A stretch of 35,921 nucleotides of DNA from Chromatiales bacterium (GCA_028280505.1 JANQLO010000031.1:1-35921); one strand, 5' to 3'; counted from the stretch's first letter, positions 1-9,330 are shown. Notes: generated by a model from the sequence alone, not told the origin. Made by a program: numbers and translations.

Positions 1-26
1 TCTTGCTGGATATCGGGGCCGCGCAT
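1..26 (-). CDS. N-terminus of a probable IS5-family transposase (partial)
   Basis: Only the first nine codons are visible, reading MRGPDIQQ followed by Asp or Glu. Many IS5-like transposases begin MRGxDxxQ(D/E)xLFxYVSPE, so the resemblance is suggestive, but nine residues are too few for a firm call. The ATG is at 24-26. A GAGG lies about 15 bases upstream, which is too far for an ideal ribosome binding site. The position just inside the IS-like end (81-97) supports the reading. Confidence 0.42.
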
Positions 27-97
27 CGTCTTGTTTGTCGTCCTCGCTTCGTTATCGGTATCTTCCCAATCAGGTGGGGATTTTCAACAGCCTGCTA
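1..97 (-). mobile_element. Outer end of an IS5-like insertion sequence (partial, runs off the left edge)
   Basis: Read on the minus strand, the segment starts with TAGCAGGCTGTTGAAAA (81-97), which resembles the terminal repeat seen on many IS5-like elements. About 55 bases further in is a start codon whose nine residues look like the N-terminus of that transposase family. The neighbouring gene's stop codon lies only about 8 bases beyond the apparent boundary. The terminal repeat is recognised from memory and the partner end is outside the window, so neither family nor boundary is proven. Confidence 0.5.
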
Positions 98-105
98 GCA
101 GCCGA

Positions 106-942
106 TTACGGCTCGACGGCGATGACGCGCAGTTCCAACAGTCGGTCTTGCGATCGTTGAGTCTGCACATGACGGCCGAACCGATCGCGTTCGTTAGCAT
201 CGTTGCCGCCGATTGAACCGAGTGTCAACCATTGGCCAAGACCGCCGCGCAGCACCGTCGAGGCTTGTTGGATATTGAAGTAGCCGTTACCGGCAGGGCG
301 ATCGCTTTGTTGATAGATTTCGACGGTAACCTGATCGCCATGCACTCGGGGTAGCGCGAAGAAACCGCTCAGGGAATCACGGTAGCGAACGTCGAACCCC
401 TGTACGACGGTACTACCGACAACCCCTTGATGTACCTGATAGACCGGTACCGACTGGCCGCTGCGGATTAGGGCCGGACGGCCATCGAGTGCTTGGACAC
501 GTTGCAGGCTGTCGCCTTGGCCGCGGGTTTGGGCATCATAGTAAGTGATCTGTCCTTTGCTACCGGGTGGCGTACGGCCGAGGCGAACACTGCCGGTATC
601 CACGCCGTAACCGAAGCCTCGGGTGGACAGGGTCGCATTAGCCGCATCACGCACCTCGATGATCAGCCGGCGGGCCGGGCGATCGATTTGCGCCAGCATC
701 TGACGAACGGTCGCGATTTCCTGCGGGTAGGCATTGATGATGAGTTTGTCATGGAAGGCGGAAACCCCGCTGCCTTCACTCAGTAATGGTCGAACACTTT
801 CGATCATGGCTGCGGCCGGGCGGCTCATGATCTGAATCACCGTGGCTTCCCTTTCCTGAGCCGCACTAGCGAATGCGATCGATAGAAGCGCTATCCCCAG
901 TAGAAAGTGGAGATACGACCCTCTTTGGTGTCGATGGCTCAT
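106..942 (-). CDS. Exported protein with a secretin_N (N1-like) domain
   Basis: This 278-residue protein has an N-terminal signal peptide, with a hydrophobic stretch at about residues 13-26 ending ASAAQ. Next comes a region of about 65 residues (VIQIMSRPAAAMIESVRP ... LIINAYPQEIATVRQMLAQ) with the pattern of the secretin_N domains of GspD and PilQ, where the domain forms periplasmic rings. The last 180 residues are beta-rich and I do not recognise them. The C-terminal secretin pore domain is absent, so this is not itself an outer-membrane secretin. I chose the ATG at 942 over an upstream start because it directly precedes the signal peptide. It lies 31 bases after the GNAT gene on the same strand and is probably co-transcribed with it and roxA. 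The C-terminus appears intact despite the adjacent IS end. Its role is unknown. Confidence 0.7.
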   Translation of the reverse strand: MSHRHQRGSYLHFLLGIALLSIAFASAAQEREATVIQIMSRPAAAMIESVRPLLSEGSGVSAFHDKLIINAYPQEIATVRQMLAQIDRPARRLIIEVRDAANATLSTRGFGYGVDTGSVRLGRTPPGSKGQITYYDAQTRGQGDSLQRVQALDGRPALIRSGQSVPVYQVHQGVVGSTVVQGFDVRYRDSLSGFFALPRVHGDQVTVEIYQQSDRPAGNGYFNIQQASTVLRGGLGQWLTLGSIGGNDANERDRFGRHVQTQRSQDRLLELRVIAVEP

Positions 943-973
943 GGTGGCGCTCCGATACTTTATAAAACCAATT

Positions 974-1414
974 CTAGCTTGGCTTCGGCTGCAGGGTGAT
1001 CTGCATTGCTTGATGATCGATACCGGCATCTTTGAAAACCGTACCCGTGGCGACGAAGCCCAGACGCTCGTAAAAGGGAACTGCCCGACACTGTGCGTGG
1101 AGAAACACGCCCGGCATACGTTCTAGCGTGGCGATGTCGAGCAAACGCCGCAGCAGCGCGGTACCGATGCCCCGATTGCGCCATGGGATCAGAACCGCCA
1201 TGCGTCCGATGTGGCCGTCGGCAAGTAGCCGGGCGGTCGCCACCGCCTCACCTGTCGGGCTGATCGCCAGCAGATGGATGGCTTCGGCGTCGTGGGCATC
1301 GTGTTCGAGTTCGCGGGGGACGCCTTGTTCTTCGATGAACACCTTATCGCGGATGCCGAGCAGCTGCCCGCTATGGTGGCGCCAGTCGACTTGTGCGATC
1401 CGGATGTCCGTCAC
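974..1414 (-). CDS. GNAT family N-acetyltransferase
   Basis: The protein has 146 residues and the compact single-domain GNAT layout. An early VFIEEQGVP segment (about 25-33) and HLLA (47-50) are typical of small GNATs. The acetyl-CoA pyrophosphate-binding motif A is RNRGIGTAL (79-87, Q/R-x-x-G-x-G/A). A conserved FYERLGF lies near the C-terminus. Such enzymes transfer acetyl from acetyl-CoA to an amine on a small molecule or protein, and the substrate cannot be read from the sequence. The start codon overlaps the roxA stop as ATGA, so translation is probably coupled to roxA. A link to ribosome modification is possible from context but is inference only. Confidence 0.85.
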   Translation of the reverse strand: MTDIRIAQVDWRHHSGQLLGIRDKVFIEEQGVPRELEHDAHDAEAIHLLAISPTGEAVATARLLADGHIGRMAVLIPWRNRGIGTALLRRLLDIATLERMPGVFLHAQCRAVPFYERLGFVATGTVFKDAGIDHQAMQITLQPKPS

Positions 1415-2586
1415 GTGTTTTGTGGCTCCAAGGCGCCGAGATTGTGCAGCTCGGTCAGCAGATCGGCCGCTTCGTCATCGGTATCGATGAAGGGTATGAG
1501 ACACTCGGCCCGTAGTCTGCGTTGTTCGGCGATAATTTTGACCAGCGGACGCAGGGTGATAGCAACGAGTGTTGCTTCACCATTATGAAAAAGTGCGATC
1601 GTTGCTTCATCGACCTGCGACCAGCCGAAACGTGCGAACGGGTGCCGGATCAGGTCGCGTCGTCGCGACAGATGCTCGGTGATATCTTTCGATTGCCACA
1701 GCCTGTCCGGGGGTTCGAGCTGAAATTGCGATTTCGGTTCGGTCAGATACCGTCCCAGCCAGTGGCGGAACACGGTTGAACGCTCACTCGGCAAAACCGA
1801 AACGAGGTTGGCCGCTTGAGTATGTGCGCCCTGGGTTATTTCTCCCAGGTTGTCGGGATCGAGATCATCGGGATCACGTAGTGCGCGATTGTCGGTACAG
1901 CCGATAAGGTGCTGAAACCATTCTGCCGCAATCTCCTGTTGGTTGGGTGCGCGAAAACCGAGTGAATACGTCATGCATTCGCCTTCGGCAATGCCCCAAT
2001 GCGCGAGGCCTGGCGGAAGATAGAGCACATCGCCGGGTTCCAATACCCATTCCTCATCGGTATCGAAGTACGCGAGAATGCGTTGTTCCAAGCCGGGAAG
2101 CAGATCCTCGTCACCATAGTCGCGGTAACTCAAACGCCAACGTCGCCGGCCTTTCGCCTGCATGAGAAAGACATCGTAATTGTCGCTATGGGGGCCGACG
2201 CCGCCTTGGTCGCTGGCATAACTGATCATGATGTCGTCGACACGCCAAGCAGGGACAAAATCAAAATAGTCGAATAGTTCGGCGACTTCGGGGATGAATT
2301 TATCGACGTCTTGAATCAGAAGCGTCCAGTGGTCATCCGGTAGTTCTGAAAAATCTTCTTCTGCGAAAGGGCCTTGCCGCAGGCTCCAGTCGTTGGCTGT
2401 GTTTTCGATAATCAAGCGCGACTCGAACTCGGGTTCGCATGCCAGGCCGGCCAATTCGTCTGCGGTCAGCGGGAAGGCGTCGGGTGGAAGGGCCCGGCGA
2501 ATCAATAATGGGCGTTTTTGCCAGTAGTCGCGCAAAAAGACCTGGCGATCGATTTCCGGCGGAAACCGAAGCAAACGAGTCTTCAT
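1411..2586 (-). CDS. roxA: Ribosomal protein uL16 arginine hydroxylase RoxA (JmjC/cupin 2-oxoglutarate oxygenase)
   Basis: RoxA (E. coli YcfD) is an Fe(II)/2-oxoglutarate oxygenase that hydroxylates an arginine of ribosomal protein L16. The 391-residue protein matches along its length. Landmarks are YWQKRPLLIRRA (about 21-32), the iron-binding HxD in GVGPHSDNYDVF (His133, Asp135), the distal His196 in PPGLAHWG, and GFRAPN (210-215), followed by the C-terminal dimerisation and winged-helix part. I chose the ATG at 2586 because an upstream in-frame GTG would place a terminator hairpin inside the coding region. No strong Shine-Dalgarno precedes the ATG, which is unusual. In E. coli the gene lies near purB, and purB is also close by here. 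The downstream GNAT gene overlaps it by ATGA. Confidence 0.93.
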   Translation of the reverse strand: MKTRLLRFPPEIDRQVFLRDYWQKRPLLIRRALPPDAFPLTADELAGLACEPEFESRLIIENTANDWSLRQGPFAEEDFSELPDDHWTLLIQDVDKFIPEVAELFDYFDFVPAWRVDDIMISYASDQGGVGPHSDNYDVFLMQAKGRRRWRLSYRDYGDEDLLPGLEQRILAYFDTDEEWVLEPGDVLYLPPGLAHWGIAEGECMTYSLGFRAPNQQEIAAEWFQHLIGCTDNRALRDPDDLDPDNLGEITQGAHTQAANLVSVLPSERSTVFRHWLGRYLTEPKSQFQLEPPDRLWQSKDITEHLSRRRDLIRHPFARFGWSQVDEATIALFHNGEATLVAITLRPLVKIIAEQRRLRAECLIPFIDTDDEAADLLTELHNLGALEPQNT

Positions 2587-2605
2587 TGCCGGCGCTTTGC
2601 GATTG

Positions 2606-2644
2606 AAAAAAAATCGGACTGGCTCGCGGAGTGGAGCCAGTCCG
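2606..2644 (-). terminator. Rho-independent terminator of the EamA transporter gene
   Basis: A perfect 11-bp stem (2615-2625 with 2634-2644, CGGACTGGCTC) with an 8-base loop is followed, on the minus strand, by an eight-T run (2606-2613). It ends the leftward EamA transcript about 80 bases after its stop. It is also only about 20 bases upstream of the roxA start. Confidence 0.88.
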
Positions 2645-2725
2645 CACGGGAGTTCCACGCAACATCGCCTTCGTCACAGTCAAACGGGCAGGCAGGCGTT
2701 GCACGCTTCGATATCAAGGCTAGTG

Positions 2726-3631
2726 TCATTGGCGCTGGGAAACTGAGGGTTGTGTCACAGTGTCTTGTTCCGGCGGTGTGCTGTGCGGCATGCCGCGTCC
2801 GACCAGCATAGCCGATAACAGGACCAATAAAGTGCCCGCTACGGTGGTCAAGCTCAGTATTTCGTCCCAGAACAGCCAACCGAGCCCGGCGCCGAACACC
2901 ACGGAGAAAAATGCAAAGGGTCCGAGTCGGGCTGCCGGGGCGCAGCCCATGCCACGGGTGAGCAGCAACTGCCCGGCGGTGGCGAACATGCCGAGTAGTA
3001 GCAGCCATTTGATCTGCTCCGGCGTTGGTGTCTGCCAGAGCCATGCCAGCGGTAGCAGCGATACCAGCGTACCGATCGCCGCAAAATAGAACACCGTGCG
3101 TGAAGCGGGCTCGGTGACCGATAGCCTGCGCACGGTCACTTTCGCCACGGCGGCCAGCGCACCGCCAAGCAGCGCGATGAATGCAACCCCGGCCATGCTG
3201 TCGAGATCCGGTACCAGGATCACACTGACTCCGCCGAAGCCTATGGCGAGCGCCGCAACGACATGCCAGGTAAATCGCTCGCCCAGCCAAAGCAGCGCGA
3301 CCAGCGGCATGAACAAAGGCGCGCTCAGCTTCAGCAGCATCGCATCGGCCAGCGGCATATGTGCGATGGCGTAAAAGAAACAGTACATGGCCCCGAGCCC
3401 GGCAGCGGCACGTAGCAAGTGAAGATGCGGAACCTGCGTCCTTAGACCACGGAAATTCGGATGGCTGGTAATACCAATAAGCAGAATCAGCCCAATGAGA
3501 TTGCGCGCAAACACCACCATGCCGTTGTTCATGTCGGCCGACACGTGCCGAATACTCGCCCCCATACAGGCGAACATTAACTCGGCAGCGACAATATATA
3601 GCGCGCCGGATACGAACTTGTGCTGATTCAA
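2726..3631 (-). CDS. EamA/DMT-superfamily inner-membrane transporter
   Basis: The 301-residue protein has about ten predicted transmembrane helices arranged as two EamA repeats, the hallmark of drug/metabolite transporters such as RhaT and YdcZ-like exporters. Supporting segments include ARNLIGLILLIGI, a central LLKLSAPLFMPLVALLWLGERFTW (end of repeat 1) and the matching FFSVVFGAGLGWLFWDEILS in repeat 2. The repeated 'P...WLGE' and 'LFWDE' ends of helices are typical. The substrate cannot be told from sequence. It is transcribed leftward and ends at a strong terminator, so it is probably a single-gene unit. Confidence 0.85.
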   Translation of the reverse strand: MNQHKFVSGALYIVAAELMFACMGASIRHVSADMNNGMVVFARNLIGLILLIGITSHPNFRGLRTQVPHLHLLRAAAGLGAMYCFFYAIAHMPLADAMLLKLSAPLFMPLVALLWLGERFTWHVVAALAIGFGGVSVILVPDLDSMAGVAFIALLGGALAAVAKVTVRRLSVTEPASRTVFYFAAIGTLVSLLPLAWLWQTPTPEQIKWLLLLGMFATAGQLLLTRGMGCAPAARLGPFAFFSVVFGAGLGWLFWDEILSLTTVAGTLLVLLSAMLVGRGMPHSTPPEQDTVTQPSVSQRQ

Positions 3632-3760
3632 CGGGGGGTGCCGTAAAGGGTCGATTCACATGTTACCGAGCGCCACATCATGCATGGTTACGCGCCTTGA
3701 GTAAAAGTGGCGCTACGATGGCAATACCCTGACAAAGTCGCCGAAATTGGGTTTCGGGGC

Positions 3761-3788
3761 TTGCAGTTCGCTTGATAGCTGGTTTAAT
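3761..3788 (+). promoter_or_regulatory. Putative sigma70 promoter of the OmpA-family gene
   Basis: TTGCAG (3761-3766) and TTTAAT (3783-3788) are separated by 16 bases and lie about 108 bases before the start codon. This is a motif match only, and no transcript data are available. Confidence 0.4.
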
Positions 3789-3896
3789 GGCGACCGAGGA
3801 TTAGCTGATTTGGTGACGTGCTGATTTCCAGGCGCCGGCTAGTTCCGCTACCCAACAAAGTTCCGCGACAATTTCGACAAGCTGGGGAGGAAAACC

Positions 3897-4649
3897 ATGT
3901 TTGACAAAGCGGGTAAAAATAAAATTGCTTCAATTCTGGTGCCTGTGGGATTGCTGGTTGGCTTGGCCGCCGGTAGCGCACATGCAGACGGCCATGCAAA
4001 ATACGTCACGAGCTCAAGTGGTGAAGGCGTCAAGACCGGCTATGGTGAATGTTGGCGTGGTATCGGCGGCACGGGTGCCGGCAACTGCGGCGATGCTGCA
4101 CCGGCCAAGATGATGGACGGCGATGCCGACGGCGATGGTGTGCCGGATAGTAAAGATCGCTGCCCCAATACGCCGCGGGGCGTTTTGGTCGATGCCGACG
4201 GTTGTCCAAGGGATTCGGACGGTGACGGCGTACCCGATTATAAAGACAACTGCCCCGGTACCCCTGCCGGTGCCAAGGTCGATCCAAAGGGCTGTCAGAT
4301 CATGGCCAATATGGTCATCAATACCACAGCCGATCACTTTGATTTCGACAGTGCGGTGCTGAAGCCCAAGATGAAGGCGGAACTCGATACCGTCGTCAAC
4401 AAGGTCCAGGCATCGCGCGGTGATGAAATGTTGGAAGTCATCGGCCACACGGACAGCACCGGTCCCGATGCGTACAACCAAGGTTTGTCAGAGCGTCGCG
4501 CTCAGGCGGCTGCGGATTATCTGATTGATCAGGGCCTCAATGGTTCGCGCATCACCGTCAAAGGCATGGGTGAGAGCGTGCCCGTTGCGGACAATGGCAC
4601 CAGCGAAGGTCGGGCGATGAACCGTCGGGTCGAGGTCGTCACCAAGTAA
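3897..4649 (+). CDS. OmpA-family peptidoglycan-associated protein with thrombospondin type 3 repeats
   Basis: The protein has 250 residues. It starts with a signal peptide cleaved near SAHA-DG (residue 30). A short Cys-containing segment (CWRG ... GNCGD) follows, then two acidic calcium-binding thrombospondin type 3 repeats (about 74-103 and 106-133, with DGDADGDGVPD and DSDGDGVPD). The C-terminus is an OmpA-like domain (about 146-250) with FDFDSAVLKP, the peptidoglycan-binding core GHTDSTG (183-189) and the final NRRVEV. It has no eight-stranded N-terminal barrel, so it more likely links the cell wall to the outer membrane or acts in the periplasm than forms a classical porin. A strong GGGGAGG ribosome site precedes the ATG. 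It is a single-gene unit with its own terminator. Confidence 0.9.
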   Translation: MFDKAGKNKIASILVPVGLLVGLAAGSAHADGHAKYVTSSSGEGVKTGYGECWRGIGGTGAGNCGDAAPAKMMDGDADGDGVPDSKDRCPNTPRGVLVDADGCPRDSDGDGVPDYKDNCPGTPAGAKVDPKGCQIMANMVINTTADHFDFDSAVLKPKMKAELDTVVNKVQASRGDEMLEVIGHTDSTGPDAYNQGLSERRAQAAADYLIDQGLNGSRITVKGMGESVPVADNGTSEGRAMNRRVEVVTK

Positions 4650-4670
4650 TCGCGCGTCTGGCGTCGATGA

Positions 4671-4700
4671 AAAAGCCGCATCCGATGGTGCGGCTTTTTT
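4671..4700. terminator. Bidirectional terminator between the OmpA-family gene and purB
   Basis: The stem AAAAGCCGCA (4671-4680) pairs with TGCGGCTTTT (4689-4698) around an 8-base loop, with a T run on the plus strand and A tract before it. It can end both the rightward OmpA transcript and the leftward purB transcript. Confidence 0.88.
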
Positions 4701-4709
4701 GTTCTCGGA

Positions 4710-6239
<1,530 letters not shown>

Positions 6240-6305
6240 CTATCCATAACAATGAGAGGTGCCCATGAGGCGTGGGTGTGTTAGCGCACCCGGGAGTGGC
6301 GGACA

Positions 6306-6333
6306 CAAAAAAGCCCGACCGTTTTGGCCGGGC
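6306..6333 (-). terminator. Rho-independent terminator of the repeat lipoprotein gene
   Basis: GCCCGACC (6313-6320) pairs with GGCCGGGC (6326-6333) with one G-T wobble, and a six-T run follows on the minus strand (6307-6312). It lies about 20 bases after the lipoprotein stop and separates that gene from purB. Confidence 0.85.
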
Positions 6334-6353
6334 CTCGCGAGCGGCAATACGAA

Positions 6354-6845
6354 TCAATTCTCTATCGGTTTCGGCAGGCCGTCGCTGGCCCGTTGTTCCC
6401 TTTGTGCCTGCTCCCAAGCCTCGCTGCCCTTCTGCTTGGCTGATTCATAGGCCTCGGATGCGGCTTCTTTGGTCGCCTCATAGGCCTGGCCGGTCGTTTC
6501 CTTGGTAGCATCGATCATTTCGGATCCTTTCTCCTTGGCCGATTCATACAGCTCCGCGCTCCTTTCCTTTGTGGCGTCGATCATCTCCCCGGTTTTATCC
6601 TTTGCGCTCTCGTAGTATTCCTTGCCTTTGTCGGCCGCGTCGCCGGCGGCCTCTTTGGTGGAATCCCAAGCTGCCTCGCCGAGTTTTTTGGTCTCTTCGG
6701 TCCAGGTTTTGGCCTGCTCCGTCAGGCTGTTACCGCCCGAGTCGGTCCCGCCGCTCTGGCCGGCACCGGCCTGCTCGTCGGCAGATGGGGAACATCCCGC
6801 GAGCATCAGTGGCATCGTGAGTAGGGTAATTTTCAACAGTTTCAT
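6354..6845 (-). CDS. Lipoprotein with amphipathic 22-residue repeats (LEA/apolipoprotein-like)
   Basis: The 163-residue product has a lipoprotein signal peptide with lipobox LAGC, so it should be lipidated and membrane-anchored after processing by Lgt, LspA and Lnt. After a Ser/Gly-rich linker the rest is a charged, alanine-rich helix built from repeats of about 22 residues of the form YESAKxKGSEMIDATKExx. These resemble the 11/22-mer amphipathic repeats of LEA and apolipoprotein-type proteins, which in other systems bind lipid surfaces or protect against desiccation or osmotic stress. Its function here is unknown. The ATG at 6845 has a GGAG six bases upstream, and an in-frame GTG 15 bases earlier is less likely. 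It lies inside the otherwise conserved purB-hflD block and has its own terminator. Confidence 0.82.
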   Translation of the reverse strand: MKLLKITLLTMPLMLAGCSPSADEQAGAGQSGGTDSGGNSLTEQAKTWTEETKKLGEAAWDSTKEAAGDAADKGKEYYESAKDKTGEMIDATKERSAELYESAKEKGSEMIDATKETTGQAYEATKEAASEAYESAKQKGSEAWEQAQREQRASDGLPKPIEN

Positions 6846-6917
6846 TTTGTTCTCCGGCACATCAATGGTTAAGGTGTTTGCAAGTCAATCATCGCGAATC
6901 GTATGCCGCAATAGGGG

Positions 6918-7547
6918 TTAGCCGACAGTTTTGTCGACTATGTCACGTGCTGTCGAGACGATTGCCCGTCGGAACAACAACAGCCGCCATTTTTTACCGC
7001 CGGCCTGTCGCCATAACACCGCGGAGCGAATGCCGCTGAGCAAGCCGACGCGGATGCGTGCGGCATTGTCGGGGTTCTGTAGATAAACAGGTTCGCCACG
7101 AATCATGATGCGTGGACCGAGTAGGCTTATTCGTTCCTGATAAATACTCGCGAGCTGTTCGTGTAACACTGAATCGTCGAGATCGAAATGATCGCGCCGA
7201 CGATAAAGTGCGCTCAAATCGTCACGCAAGCTCTGCGTACTTTGCGAATCGCGCAGCAACCTGTCCCCAAGATACAGTAGCGAAATGACATAGCGCGATA
7301 CTTCGATATCGCGCTGAGTCGTATTCTGCAGTTGGCGCAGCAGAGCCCGCAAACCGGACACGATGCCTTGGCGGCCGGAGAATACCGCCTCGACGGATTC
7401 GGGCTCAAAGGCGAACAAGGCTTCGCGGCTGGCCTCGAACGCCGCGGCGTCGCAGATACCTTTGCGGGCGATATCACGGGCAAGCTGTGCCGCTTGAAAT
7501 ATGCCGCCCAAGGCGATGACGCGATCGGTTTCGGAGTAGCGTGTCAT
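6918..7547 (-). CDS. hflD: HflD, high frequency lysogenization protein homologue
   Basis: The 209-residue, mostly helical protein matches HflD (YcfC), a peripheral inner-membrane protein. In E. coli it binds the lambda CII activator and influences lysogeny, and its normal cellular job is unclear. Family features include the N-terminal DRVIALGGIFQAAQLARDIA, a central SRYVISLLYLGDRLL, and the C-terminal IRVGLLSGIRSAVLWRQAGGKKWRLLLFRR. The start lies 7 bases after the mnmA stop, the same tight coupling as in E. coli. Assignment rests on both sequence and position. Confidence 0.93.
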   Translation of the reverse strand: MTRYSETDRVIALGGIFQAAQLARDIARKGICDAAAFEASREALFAFEPESVEAVFSGRQGIVSGLRALLRQLQNTTQRDIEVSRYVISLLYLGDRLLRDSQSTQSLRDDLSALYRRRDHFDLDDSVLHEQLASIYQERISLLGPRIMIRGEPVYLQNPDNAARIRVGLLSGIRSAVLWRQAGGKKWRLLLFRRAIVSTARDIVDKTVG

Positions 7548-7554
7548 GGAATAC

Positions 7555-8628
7555 TCAATCTATGACGCCACCGCCGAGGCAAACATCGCCATCGTACAGC
7601 ACGATGGATTGGCCTGGCGTAAGCGCACGCTGTGGTTGATCAAAGACGACCGAGAGCTTGTCGCTATCAACTTCGATTTCACAAGACTGCAGAGCTTGGC
7701 GGTGACGGCAACGCGCCATACATCGCAGCGTTGATGCGGGTGCGTGTCCCGCTACCCAGTGCGCCTGACTTGCGGTCAGCCGATCACGCAGTAGTCGAGG
7801 GTGGTCGTGTCCTTGGGCAACCGTCAACACGTTTCGATCGAGATCTTTGGCGATGACGAACCAGGGTTGCTCGGACGCCTTGGCGACTCCACCGATCCCG
7901 AGTCCCTGGCGCTGGCCGATGGTGTAGTACATAAGTCCCTGATGATCGCCGATGGCTTTTCCGTCGACCGTTTCGATTCTCCCCGGATCGGCAGGCAAGT
8001 AACGTGCGAGAAAATCGCGAAAGCGGCGTTCGCCGATGAAGCAGATGCCGGTGCTGTCTTTCTTTTTATGATTGGGAAATCCTGCCTGTTCGGCGAGCCG
8101 GCGTACTTCGCCTTTGTCGATGTCGTACAGTGGAAACAGGGCGTGGCCCAGTGCGCGTTGACCGAGCAGGTATAGAAAATAGGTCTGGTCTTTCGCCTCG
8201 TCGTTCGCGCGTAACAGTTGCCAACTGTTACCGGTTGAGCGTAATCCCGCGTAATGACCGGTCGCTATCTTGTCGGCACCCAGGTCCAATGCGTGATCCA
8301 GGAAAGCCTTGAACTTTATTTCGCGATTGCACAAGACATCGGGATTCGGTGTGCGGCCCGCACGATACTCATCGAGAAAATAGCTGAAAACCCGATCCCA
8401 GTATTCGGTGGCGAAATTGATGGTGTGCAGGCGAATGCCCAGACGGTCTGCGACGGCTTGGGCGTCGGCGAGATCCTCTGCCGCGTGGCAGTATTCGGCA
8501 TCGTCGTCTTCCTCCCAGTTCTTCATGAACAGCGCCTCGACTTGCCAGCCCTGTTCAAGCAGGCGTAGCGCGGCGACCGAGGAATCGACACCGCCCGATA
8601 GGCCTACGATGACGCGGCCTGTGCTCAT
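7555..8628 (-). CDS. mnmA: tRNA-specific 2-thiouridylase MnmA
   Basis: MnmA puts the 2-thio group on U34 of tRNA-Lys, tRNA-Glu and tRNA-Gln, using sulfur relayed from IscS and the Tus proteins. The protein has 357 residues from the chosen ATG. The ATP-binding PP-loop is GLSGGVDSS (9-17). The tRNA-contacting FMKNWEED is at about 34-41. The catalytic cysteines are Cys100 in [12 protein letters not shown] and Cys196 in [10 protein letters not shown]. The C-terminal barrel holds LGIGG and [16 protein letters not shown]. An alternative ATG nine codons upstream (8655) is also possible, and neither has a strong ribosome site. It is followed at 7 bases by hflD. Confidence 0.96.
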   Translation of the reverse strand: MSTGRVIVGLSGGVDSSVAALRLLEQGWQVEALFMKNWEEDDDAEYCHAAEDLADAQAVADRLGIRLHTINFATEYWDRVFSYFLDEYRAGRTPNPDVLCNREIKFKAFLDHALDLGADKIATGHYAGLRSTGNSWQLLRANDEAKDQTYFLYLLGQRALGHALFPLYDIDKGEVRRLAEQAGFPNHKKKDSTGICFIGERRFRDFLARYLPADPGRIETVDGKAIGDHQGLMYYTIGQRQGLGIGGVAKASEQPWFVIAKDLDRNVLTVAQGHDHPRLLRDRLTASQAHWVAGHAPASTLRCMARCRHRQALQSCEIEVDSDKLSVVFDQPQRALTPGQSIVLYDGDVCLGGGVID

Positions 8629-8703
8629 ATACGGACGGCGCAGGCCAAAGGCCATGTAAACGGATTTACGGCGTTGTGACAGGACATGGCGTATACGTCG
8701 GAC

Positions 8704-9330
8704 TTAAAAGAAGAAGCCTTCCGGCTTCCAACCGTCCTTCCAGGTCTTTAGATCCAATACGTCAGGTAGTTCGCCATTGTCTCGGAACCAAGAATCGATC
8801 ACCCAGCGCTCACCATTTGCCGTCTCGCTGACAACCGCGGTGTAGTGCGGCCAGCCGCCAAAAAACAGATAGCCCCGGTGTGCGGTCGGTTCGACCCGAT
8901 GCCAACGTAGCAAGTCCGCCTGCTCGAACAATGTGAGGTAGACGGTGGTGTTGGTTGATTCGTCAATGCAATCGAGTTGCGGGTCTAAGGTGCCGATGCC
9001 TTGCATGTCGCCGGCGCGATCGTTGGCTGTGCCGACGAGTTCGCCGGTAATGTGTTCCATTTCGGCGATGGCACGACGAATCTGCTCGCGTTCTGCTGCG
9101 GCGTCTGCGGCCGGCGGTGCGAAATGGCGGATAACGCGTTGCCACAACGTATCATCGAGTTCGATACGTGCGACACTTTCGCAGCCGTGGTGATAACACA
9201 CCGGTACTTGATTCCGAGTGAGCTCTCGGGGGATATCGTACAGTCGATAGAGACGCTCGTATGCCTCAGTAGCAGCGAACGCAGGCGACATACCGACCAA
9301 CGCGAACAGTAACAGGCTAAGCAATCGCAC
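8704..9330 (-). CDS. Exported protein of unknown function with a possible transglutaminase-like Cys-His-Asp triad
   Basis: I do not recognise a named family. The 208-residue product begins at a GTG (9328-9330) with a GGAG about 9 bases upstream and overlaps the nudJ stop by 14 bases. A signal peptide ends near MSPAFA (about residue 19). The mature part has a CYHHGC motif (45-50), possibly metal-binding or a disulfide. It is followed by Cys121 in LDCIDEST at the start of a predicted helix, His162 in WPHYTAVV and Asp179 in RWVIDSW. That order and spacing is what the transglutaminase/papain-like fold uses for its catalytic triad, so a periplasmic hydrolase or transferase is a reasonable guess. 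An upstream ATG (9414) would add residues that hide the signal peptide and was rejected. It is inserted between nudJ and mnmA, which are adjacent in E. coli. Confidence 0.75.
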   Translation of the reverse strand: MRLLSLLLFALVGMSPAFAATEAYERLYRLYDIPRELTRNQVPVCYHHGCESVARIELDDTLWQRVIRHFAPPAADAAAEREQIRRAIAEMEHITGELVGTANDRAGDMQGIGTLDPQLDCIDESTNTTVYLTLFEQADLLRWHRVEPTAHRGYLFFGGWPHYTAVVSETANGERWVIDSWFRDNGELPDVLDLKTWKDGWKPEGFFF

